Program-made: the position numbers and the translations under genes
Shown: positions 23,416-34,600 of the stretch, piece after piece
How positions within the stretch are numbered: the first letter of the stretch is position 1
Layout: every line of letters begins with the position of its first letter
NCBI RefSeq assembly: GCF_026151205.1
Contig: NC_087075.1
Span: 3,136,359 to 3,200,358 of the forward strand
Reading direction: 5' to 3'
Length of the DNA stretch: 64,000 nucleotides
Source: Bolinopsis microptera
Taxonomy: Eukaryota; Ctenophora; Tentaculata; Lobata; Bolinopsidae
The notes under the pieces: model-generated
Told to the model about the DNA's origin: nothing
Databases searched by the model: none
Seen by the model: the letters and a program-made list of their open reading frames with translations, nothing else

Positions 23416-26400
23416 TTATAACCAAGGATACCATGCTGGGTCCAGTCTGCACAGATTCTCGGGGGTTGTTGTCAAACTTATAATGGAGGGTAACTTGCTT
23501 TCTGCTTTGTCAAAGTTCGCTGCCGTCTGTAGGCGTGACATTATCTGGTTCACTGCCGACTGGGGACGAGAGGGTCAATCTCAAACACAAGGAAAGTTTT
23601 ATTTGATTTTAAAGTTATTTTTGCTGATCACAGTTATACAATTTAGTTTTATTTTGAATTCAAAGGATATTACACTCCAATCCATTTAATTTTACCTGAA
23701 TATCTTCAATCATACTGATGACTCGCGGTTCTGTCATATCTTTGATACTAGCTTGTACTTCGTCTTTCAATATGGCGGCCAGTATCGCCTCCGTGCCTGA
23801 AAAGTACGAGCACTTACAAAACGTAACATTTCTATTCAAATACACAAATAATCTTAATGTTTGAAGGAAGAAATTGTCATAGCTCAAAAGTCAAAGGTTA
23901 ACATTTCAATTTCACGAGAAAAAAGACTTATTACTACTACTATTATTATTATTCCGTTATTACTCCGTTACTATTATTATGATCAGGAGATTAGGACAAT
24001 TATTCTGAAAACTGGTAGACAAGACTACTAACCTAGTTTAGGGTCGATAAGACACCTTGCAGCAGCTATCATGGAGAATACCATCGGACCCGAGAGAGAT
24101 ATTGGACCCATCAGTGTAATCATGTTCGGTGTCAGACGGAACGGAATATGCTGCTCGTGTACAAACTCTCCTGAGGTAATGAAGTCACGTGAGCTGAGGG
24201 AGTGCGACATTACTTGAAAGACATTTTATCTGTTCAGAATACCCCTTCTATTGTTGCAGTCTCCTTCACTTACCGGTTTCCTTGCTGATAGGGATATGAT
24301 AATGTACAGTGGACAAGGTGCCAGTCTCCTTCACTTACCGGTTTCCTTGCTGATAGGGATATGATAATGTACAGTGGACAAGGTGCCAGTCTCACTCACT
24401 TACCAGTTTCCTTGCTGATGGGGATATGATAATGTACAGTGGACAAGGTGCCAGTCTCACTCACTTACCGGTTTCCTTGCTGATGGGGATATGATAATGT
24501 ACAGTGGACCAGGTGCCAGTCTCACTCACTTACCAGTTTCCTTGCTGATGGGGATATGATAATGTACAGTGGACAAGGTGCCAGTCTCCTTCACTTACCG
24601 GTTTCCTTGCTGATAGGGATATGATAATGTACAGTGGACAAGGTGCCAGTCTCACTCACTTACCAGTTTCCTTGCTGATAGGGATATGATAATGTACAGT
24701 GGACAAGGTGCCAGTCTCCTGTGTTATGTAGATGTGTTCAGGTTTGAGACTGCTGAGGAATAGAGCGAACTGGACCAAACAGTCGAGGGCTGTTTGTCGG
24801 GTTATCTGGTGCCGGAAACTCCAGAACATTACCGGGTCTGGGTACGTCTTCTTAGCCCAGTCTGAGAGAGGTCAACTAATTAGTTAATTAGGTAAACTAA
24901 TTGGTTAATTAGGTATACTAATTAGTAAATTAGATCATCTAATTAGTTAATTAGGTCTACTAATTAGTTAATTAGGTCTATTAATTAGGTTTACTAATTA
25001 GTTAATTAGGGCAACTAATTGGTTAATTTATTAATAGGTTAATTGTGTAATGAGCGAATAAGTTTGATGATTCTATTTAGGTCCAATCTCCAGTGAGAGG
25101 ATAAGATTTGGTGAGAGGATAAGTGCCATGATATCATGTGAGAGTGTGTGACGTCACGTGAGTTTGTGTGACGTCACGTGAGAGTGTGTGACGTCACGTG
25201 AGTTTGTGTGACGTCACGTGAGAGTTTGTGACGTCACGTGAGTTTGTGTGACGTCACGTGAGTTTGTGTGACGTCACGTGAGAGTGTGTGACGTCACGTG
25301 AGAGTTTGTGACGTCACGTGAGATTAACTTACCTAGGAGTACAGTGGGAGGAAGAATGTTTGTCTGTATAAAGTGGTATATTTTGTTCAGAGCAATACGG
25401 TTTAGCACTGATCCCTCGTTCTGCATTCGACCTGAAATAATTAACCAACTAGTTAATTAGCTAATTGGGTTACTAGACAATGAGTTTGTTTATTCTGCAT
25501 CTAATCTTGCGGAGGACAGCACGTTACGCAGATTTACAAAGTTACCTAACAGTTTACAATACGAGCAATCAATAATATCTTTCCAATTAACCAGTTATCT
25601 CTCAATCGACCAATTAGACCCTAAATTACCGAGCTGTTCGTAATAGTAAGCAATAGGGGCGTCTACCTCCATTTCTGGGGACCTGTTCTTGCAATACCAC
25701 CTGCATTATATTATTGGTGTTTTAAATAAATAATAAACATTAAACAGTCATAAAATATACACTGATTGATCATTTAAATTTTAAATAAGTTTAATTTATA
25801 ATTCAGAGCATATATTACTGAGGGGGGGGGGGGGGGGGGGGGGGGGGCAACCATATTAAAGTATATTAAAATGTAGGATTTTTCCCGATTTTGACCCGGG
25901 GATATATTTTAATATACCTACAATATACTTTAATATATCCCTATCTCCTTGGAGGCCTACATCAAAAATTGTTGCCCAAAATAAGCTTGAAATGCAATTC
26001 TTAATCGATTCCAAAAAGTTCTCGAAAAAATATTGAAAACTGATGGAGTTATTTCAATTTTAATGAAGTCATTTTGGCTAGTATTCCGAACCGAGATATT
26101 ATGTGCAATTTTCCCAATTTTGTTCATGGAGGTCTTTTTACTTAGTATCCACTATATTCAACAAACACTGAGTTATATCTTTCACATTGAGTTAGTCTCA
26201 TTAAAAAATATTGAAATTTTATCGAATTTGGGCAAAAGCGAATTTGGGCAAAAGCGTATGCCCAAATATGGGCATATTTTTTAAAGCTCATAGCTCAGCC
26301 AATTTTTGACCAATCTGGATGTAAATTCATGTACTAGTCCTAAAACAGGCTTATCTTGCGAATCTGAGTGAAAAATATAGTTCATCATGTAAATCTTAAC

Positions 26401-28611
26401 GAAGAATATAAATCTTCTAATTGTAGGTATATTAAAGTATATTAAAATGTAGGATTTTTTCCGATTTTGACCCGGGGATATACTTTAATATACTTTAATA
26501 TGGTTGGCCCCCCCCCCCCCCCATTACTTTTTTACTTGTAGTGATATATATTAACCTGTATATTTCCAGAACCGATATGTTGCTGGTGTTGTCCTCTATA
26601 AGCCTGGACCCGGGCGCTGAAGCTACCACTTTAGGCACACTCCTGAGATTAATCAGTTAATTAATTAATTAATCAATTAATTAGAATTTCGATCAATTTA
26701 TACTCCCTGCAAAGTCCAACGAAATTGAAATTAGATTTAGAAGGTTTGAAGACACAGTTTGGAGAAATTATACCAATTCTCTAGAAACTCTAAGATTTAC
26801 AATTTAACCAATATGAACTCGTTATTTAGCAAATGTGGAGAAACCCATAGTTTTATACTCACCATTGTAAATTCCTGCGACAGGACTCTTTTCTCTGGAG
26901 TAGGGACTTGTTGAACATTCTTAACAGTTGTAAGAACCTGAAATATAAAGACACGTTGTAAGAAACTGAAATATAAAGAGAAATAATTGGTTGTGTTCAG
27001 CTTGGAACTGAGATTTATAAGTAAACTTGTAACAAGACAATACAATATTCATATAAAAGCTGCACAACCATTAAGTCTAAGTTATAAGTGATAACTGATA
27101 AAGAGTAAAGTAATTTTACAAATTTCTAACCTCTCTTCAGATCTGGCCAGTTTGACGTGAGATGAGGTGTTAACCATCAGATAAGGGTACACTTTACCGT
27201 TACTTCCCCTGTTAACACAATATATGGGTTAATAAAGAGTTTGAAATGGTTTAACACAACATCTAACGTTAAGCCACAAAATGTGCACTCGACCGGATAT
27301 ATAATTTAATGTGGGGAGAATTAAGATCTCACACAAACTACGAATAAACTAATTTTTAAATAAGTTCACACAATTTATTAAGAAAAATTCCATTAGTTAA
27401 AATGTATATTTATATACCGAATAAAGAGGCGCCTAGCAGTGAGGCTGTGTTTTCTGATCGTCTCAATCTTAGGTAGGAATCTAGCTATTTTCACATAGTG
27501 AGCTTTCGGGTTCAGGAACTCTCCGATAAGGTAGACCTCTGAGGAGTGTTTAAAATAGTTAAGATAAGGTAGACCTCTGAGGAGTGTTTAAAATAGTTAA
27601 GATAAGGTAGACCTCTGAGGAGTGTTTAAAATAGTTAAGATAAGGTAGACCTCTGAGGAGTGTTTAAAATAGTTAAGATAAGGTAGACCTCTGAGGAGTG
27701 TTTAACATAGTTAAGATAAGGTAGACCTCTGAGGAGTGTTTAACATGGTTATTGGTTAAGATAAGGTAGACCTCTGAGGAGTGTTTAACATGGTTAAGAT
27801 AAGGTAGACCTCTGAGGGGTGTTTAACATGGTTAAGATAAGGTAGACCTCTGAGGAGTGTTTAACATGGTTAAGATAAGGTAGACCTCTGAGGAGTGTTT
27901 AACATGGTTATTGGTTAAGATAAGGTAGACCTCTGAGGAGTGTTTAACATGGTTAAGATAAGGTAGACCTCTGAGGGGTGTTTAACATGGTTAAGATAAG
28001 GTAGACCTCTGAGGGGTGTTTAACATGGTTAAGATAAGGTAGACCTCTGAGGAGTGTTTAACATAGTTAAGATAAGGTAGCCCTCTGAGGAGTGTTTAAC
28101 ATGGTTAAGATAAGGTAGACCTCTGAGGGGTGTTTAACATGGTTAAGATAAGGTAGACCTCTGAGGAGTGTTTAACATAGTTAAGATAAGGTAGCCCTCT
28201 GAGGAGTGTTTAACATAGTTAAGATAAGGTAGACCTCTGAGGAGTGTTTAACATGGTTAAGATAAGGTAGACCTCTGAGGAGTGTTTAACATAGTTAAGA
28301 TAAGGTAGACCTCTGAGGAGTGTTTAACATGGTTAAGATAAGGTAAACCTTATCGTGAGAAGAGATATCTATATTAGAGATATCTATATTCTATGGCGAA
28401 ATTAAATTTAATTAAAATTAAACGAAAGTGAAACTAAAGTGAAACTAAAGTGAAACTAAAGTGAAACCAAAGTGAAACTAAAGTGAAACTAACCAGCGCT
28501 GGAACTACAGAATTTAGACAAGTAGGAGCAGCGTTCCTCCATATAGTTCTTACTATTGTTGCTCTGCGTCTTATCCAACATCTTAACCCAGCATTTCAGT
28601 GTCTTTAATAC
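23416..28611 (-). CDS. TRRAP: TRRAP exons 65-75 (pseudokinase and FATC)
   Basis: Exons: 28494-28611, 27418-27538, 27131-27208, 26863-26937, 26556-26642, 25630-25700, 25333-25431, 24664-24861, 24033-24170, 23696-23796, 23416-23559. Matches include IGEFLNPKAHYVKIARFLP (66), NGKVYPYLMVN (67), DWAKKTYPDPVMFWSFRHQ (72), HIPFRLTPNM and LSGPMVFSMIAAARC (73), ILAAILKDEVQASIKDM (74) and ENLCRLDPAWYPWL at the end (75). The catalytic Asp/Asn and DFG positions of active PIKKs are not present around HYHIPISKETGEF, as in other TRRAPs. The exon 66 acceptor and exon 72 donor belong to arrays of about 21 and 7 copies. Confidence 0.95.
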
Positions 28612-31600
28612 CTGCAGTATAATTCAGTAAGATGGTTATTGTTCATATCCTTAGTAAGAGTAGGAGAAATAAAATATTCTTCCACAAAAGGGAAAAAGTC
28701 GTGCCTCAAATATACATCCATCTACTGAATACTGGACTCCGACAGAAGGGTGAACGAATGAACTTAGGACAGTGATTTCAATTTGGTGGTTAAGTAAAAC
28801 CACTCAGTCATTCTATTCTCACTAATCAAATAGTAACCCTAAAGTTTAAATATTTACACCAATTCTTCTCCTCACTAAACATACATAAATAAATAACAAG
28901 AGGATGGGGGAGGCACTTTTTACCTTATGTAGCTTCTTGCCCTGGTTGTTACTGAAATCAAAATCAGCTTCAAATCTTTGTTTAATGGTAGTCTGCTTGC
29001 TAGCGTCCCTAGATTTTGCTGGAACTGGAGAATATTGTGTTTAAATTCTAGAATTAAGGAGAGATTTTCAAGGAGATATTTAAGGAGATATTCAAGGAGA
29101 TGTTCAAGGAGATATTTAAGGAGATATTTAAAGAGATATTTAAGGAGAGATATTTAAGATAGTGATGATCTAAGTAGCAATCTCCCGTGAATCACATACT
29201 CAGTAGTGACATTACAGCCGAAGCTTTAAACAGAACGATTAAAATAATCTCCCGGGCTGAGATGAGGAATTGGACAACTATAATACCCAAGCTCGGAATT
29301 AAATGGTACATCCCCAAAAGGTGGTCGTTTATAACTGATGTAATGTGACGAACCAGTGTTGAGGTACTGCATAATCCCCGGTTATGTATTTGTAAATCTG
29401 CTGAGATATCTTCACGTTCAACACGTCTTGTCTGTGGTCAATCTCAAATGCTTCGGTCTCGCACATTTGTATAACTGTGTATAACTTCTGTAGAACCTCG
29501 TCGTACCTGAGGTGATGACGTCACGTGAGGGAGTGTGACGTCACGTGAGGGAGTGTGACGTGAAAGCAATGATAGTATCTAAAACAGTCAGGACTAGTTC
29601 CCCATCCTAACTTCTCCGTTGCCATGGTTACTCACCAAGCATCCTTCATGTAGTGTAGAGTTTCTATGATACTCTCCAGTGCGTTCAGCATAGTGGGGTG
29701 TATCTCTCTTAGCACGTGCAGTAGTTTGTTACACCTGATTGTTACTTGTTTAGCACGTGCAGTAGTTTGTTACACCTGGTTGTTACTTGTTACAAGTAGT
29801 TCTTATTTACAAATAATGAGATTGACAAAAAGTAAGAAAAAACGTTAGGCGGAACTATGCAAACGCAAAACCAAACGTTTTCCTTCGTAAAGTAAAAGAG
29901 CTTCAAGTTTAATTCGTTCTTATCTACATTTTCACTAGTATAATCCTGAAAGCAAATCTTGTGATACACCCCAAGGGGGAGGGGGGGGGGCCAATGACTA
30001 CCAATGGAGACTTTTGGGGACTAATGGGGACTAAAAATCATGGGGACTAGAGGTCAACTCGTTGCCGTAATTCACCATTTTTCCCCATAAGTCCCCAGAA
30101 TTTTTGACAGTTATTTATGGTTTTCAAGTTAGTTTATACGATCGAGATGTTTTGTCCAAGATAAGAGTAGGATAAATCTAAATGGGGACTAATGGAGACT
30201 TTTGGGGACTAATGGGGACTAAAAATCATCTAAATGGGGACTAATGGAGACTTTTGGGGACTAAAAATCATGGGGACTCGGGGTAAAATCGTTGACGTAA
30301 TTCCCCAAGTCCCCAAAAGTAGTCATTGGCCCCCCCCCCCCCACCCCAAGACTAGGGAAGACTAGTTACAAAATTCTAACCAAGACATCCTAGGTTTGAG
30401 TCTAGCAAACTCTGGGGGCTGATCAGGAATGTCCTTCTTCATAGGGTCCCCGTCAGGTAGGTTCCTGTTATACTCCACTACACTCTTGTGTCTAGCCATA
30501 ACCTCCTGGTATTCTCCTCGCACTGAAAATACGGAGTCACGTGAGCTGGAGTTTGTGACGTCACGTGAGCTGGAGTTTGTGACGTCACGTGAGCTGGAGT
30601 TTGTGACTTCACGTGAGCTGGAGTTTGTGACTTCACGTGAGCTGGAGTTTGTGACGACACGTGAGCTGGAGTTTGTGAGGTCACGTGAGCTAGAGTTTGT
30701 GAGGTCACGTGAGCTGGAGTTTGTGACGTCACGTGAGCTGGAGTTTGTGACGTCACGTGAGCTGGAGTTTGTGACGTCACGTGAGCTGGAGTTTGTGACG
30801 TCACGTGAGCTGGAGTTTGTGACGTCACGTGGACTGGATTATGACGTCACGTGAGCTGGAGTTTGTGAAGTCACGTCACAGCATTTTAGTGCATATGCTA
30901 CTTCATAAGTTGAATATAAACATGGCTATTGCGAGTCGTTTGCACTTGTCCAGAAGTCTCTAGCCATAACTCATGCATAGGTGCATACATATTTTGCGAC
31001 AAAACTATTTGAAGGACAATTTCAATTACTTAAAAACAAGGCACTATCAAGATGATGGAATTAAAAACAAAAATTTAACGAGTTATAATTAGTAACCTGT
31101 AAGGTAGACGTTTCTTATAGGAAAGTAAAGAGCCTGAGGGTGGACTCTGCCAATTGTTTGTAGAATAGCATGGAATACCCGGGCTTCCTTTGAGCCCAGT
31201 CCAGCAAGCAGCTGTGGAACCCACTCCAACCACTTCTCTGGGGTTATCACGTGGGTTAGAAATAACGTCACGTGGGTTATCACGTGGGTTATCACGTGGG
31301 TTTTAAATAACGTCACGTGGTAAACTTTAAATCATGTGTGCTAGAGATTTCGCTTTCTAAAAACAAAAGACGTCAAATGAAAACGTCAAAATTGAAAATG
31401 TACAGCTACGAAAACAAACCAAGTTATACAATGATAAACATTAACTCAGAACGAACCGATATGAACGCTGGTATGGAACTGTTCCAAACACTTGGACAGC
31501 ACCTCCTCAACAGAGTCAAATGTCAGCAGCCACAAGATACGAGATATGTATCTCCGAACTTTGGAGTCGTCTTTCTGTTTACTGCAAGCCTGACAAGTAA

Positions 31601-34600
31601 TGTCGGAGTTCAGAGCTGGTACCTTTTATTACGGTCCAATGTTTTCTACTATATTCTTTTAAAAACCAAAAGTTTCATCCGAATAACATATTCACCAAAA
31701 TTAACATACAATGTTCTAATTTATAATTAACATAAAGTTCCAACCAGAAGCATATCCACAACTACAGATAAGAACACCCCATATAATAACTAACTAACCT
31801 GTAAATAACAAGCAATAGCACTCTCCGCGTGGTACAAGTTAGCTTTGTAAATATTGATCCGGTCCATGGGACTAATCTTCTCCTGGCTCGCCTTCTCCAC
31901 CTCGTTCTGGAACAGCTCGTCACTGTACTGGGCCCACAGTGCCCACGCTCCCGGTACTTGGTCATTAGTCTGCAATTAAAGGTCATTAGTCTGCAATTAA
32001 AGGTCATTAGTCTGCAATTAAAGGTCATTAGTCTGCAATTAAAGGTCATTAGTCTGCAATTAAAGGCTGTGTCTAAAAAAGTGTAATTTAGTGACTTTTT
32101 TGTCTCACAAAGGGTATGTTTTATCCTTGTTTTGCCTTTGGAAATGTTCTATGTGGAAACTGACGGGAAAATAATAGGGAAAAAAAAGATTTTGAGAAGG
32201 TTAGTGTAAAAAAGTGTAACTTAGTGTACCTTTTTTTACTACACTTTTTATGTGTATAAAAAAGTCAAAAGTGTAGTGAACACTGTACAGTTTACAGTTG
32301 GGGACACCGGACAATCAGTTCGACCTACCTGTATAGCTAGCCAGATGTCTTATCTCAGACTGTCCGCTATACCCACGTGACTAAACCACGTGACTAAACC
32401 ACGTGACTAAAACACGTGACTAAAACACGTGACTAAACCACGTGACCTACCTGTATAGCCTGTGAGAAGGTCTTCATAGAATCTTCACTTCTCCCCAACA
32501 TAGCGAATATGTGGGCTTTATGAGAGAGAATATCTGCCTTGTGCTCCGGCTTGTTCATTATCCTCATGTTCACCCCTAGCGTTATTAATTAATTTAATAA
32601 CTAGCGTTAGTAATTACTTTAAATTTAATAAGACTCTTGTTTAGTGCAAATGATTTTAAATACCTAATGTTACATATCAATATATTTTAGTAATCACTAT
32701 AATCTGCTAAAAATGTTCATTCTTCAACAACGTTATCGCTCGGTTCAAACACAAATTACAAGAAGAAGAAAGCGAAAGTGAAAGAGAAACAAACCCTCAA
32801 TAACGTCAAGAGCAGCCAACAGGTCCTGCTGAGAAGCGGGAGGCAGCAAGTGGACCTTGATCTGCTCCTTTAGCTTCTTGTGACAATCAGTCAGAGGTAC
32901 ACTGGGAATGGTGTGCACTCTGGCCAGCCACTCTTGTGCACTAGCTGATAACCCGTGCTTTCTAGCTAGACTCGCGTACGTGACCTGCAACAGGTGAGTT
33001 GGTGAAAGTGAAACTAATATTTAAACATTTGGTGAATCAAGTTGAACAAGTGAAAGTGAAACTAATTTAGAAACAGCTGATGATGATGAGACATTTATGA
33101 CAATTCGAACTAAATAAAGATTTACTTGATATAATGATTTATAAAATGAGAAACATTGCTCGTTACAAACAGAGCATTGCTCGTTACAAGCAGAACATTG
33201 CTCGTTACGAACAGTACTAAGTACGTTACCAAGGTTACTCACCATGGTAGTCGCAGAGCTCTGCTGACCAATGAGAAGGAGGTTGGGAGCGTTAGGATCT
33301 GCGTTAAGATCGATACCGGGCTGGGCATCCAGAGCAGTGTACACCTGCAACGTGACGATATAGATTATGTGTGACGTCATATATTATGTGTGACGTCATA
33401 TATGATATGTGACGTCATATATGATGTGTGACGTCATAGATTATGTGATGCCACAAATCGCGACAGAAAAGTCAGGTTGTTTTTAAACAATCTGACATTA
33501 TACCTTCAAGAACTACTTGACTTCAGTCTGAAAAATAACATTTATCCGACTTGTTAACGCCACAGACGATCATGATTTCCCAACCATGTCGATAGTCAGC
33601 AACATTAAGGACTACGGGTGGAAGATGAATAATTAAAATTCCAACAGCATCTTGTTCCCTTCATTGTGCTGATTCCGGGAAGCATTCTCTTTACGCTCTG
33701 ATCATACTTTAGAATGAGATATCGTTTAGAGGAGCTGCGCAATTATGGCATCATCTGGTATCATCTTCTGAAACCCAGCACTGAGTAACATCACCACAAT
33801 CATTTGTCATCTCACCTGACCTTTAAAATCCAAACGATATGTGACTAATAAGTAATAGCACTATAACACTCACACAGAAAATTAGATAACACACATTATG
33901 TTCCTTCTACAGTATATTCTCTACTTTGTGAAATCACCGTTTTCTTGCGTTCCTGAGTTTACTAATACTAAATACTTCTCTCATGCTGTTTATAGTCCAG
34001 TTACTAGACTATTGGCATTTCCTGTTCATTAAAAATTCGGAATCATCATCTCCTATAGTTTTCAAGTCATTCCTATTGTTTCGATTTTGGTATAAGATTA
34101 GAATTCCAAAGGGGGGCTTAACGTGCCAGCTCCACACTCTGATAAAATTAGAGTACGTTACATTCTATGAGATCATCGCACATAACTTTGAGTTTGTTTA
34201 TCTTCGCACAAATCTTGTTTCTCTTCGCATTGATCTAACAATTCGTGCTGTTACCTGTTGATACTTAATTCTAGGCTCTTGTATCGCTTCAAGACGTAGT
34301 ACTGTTCCGGGTAAAAGTTTCTGAACGATTTTTTCCAACTTTAATATCTGTGAAATTGAACTGCAATTAAATAATACGGTATCTCCAACAAGCCTTCTCT
34401 ATTACATATCGCACGAATGTTTTATATAGTGGGTACGTTGGTATTACCAAGGTATACTGTATAATATGCTTAAATAAACATGATAAAGCCAACTTAAACA
34501 TGATATTACATTTTCTTTTAGATCATCATTAAAATGAACGAAGAAACAATAATCATAAAGCTGAAGGACGGAGACCCGCTGAATGTCTGCAAACAGATAT

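Noticed and set aside
23483-23689. Plus-strand ORF starting MEGNLLSALSKF
   Set aside because: Antisense shadow of TRRAP exon 75, which encodes the FATC end on the minus strand.
30429-30854. Long ORFs on both strands repeating SRELEFVT and TSQTPAHV
   Set aside because: The 24-bp unit is a multiple of three, so the frames stay open by arithmetic; the sequence lies in a TRRAP intron.
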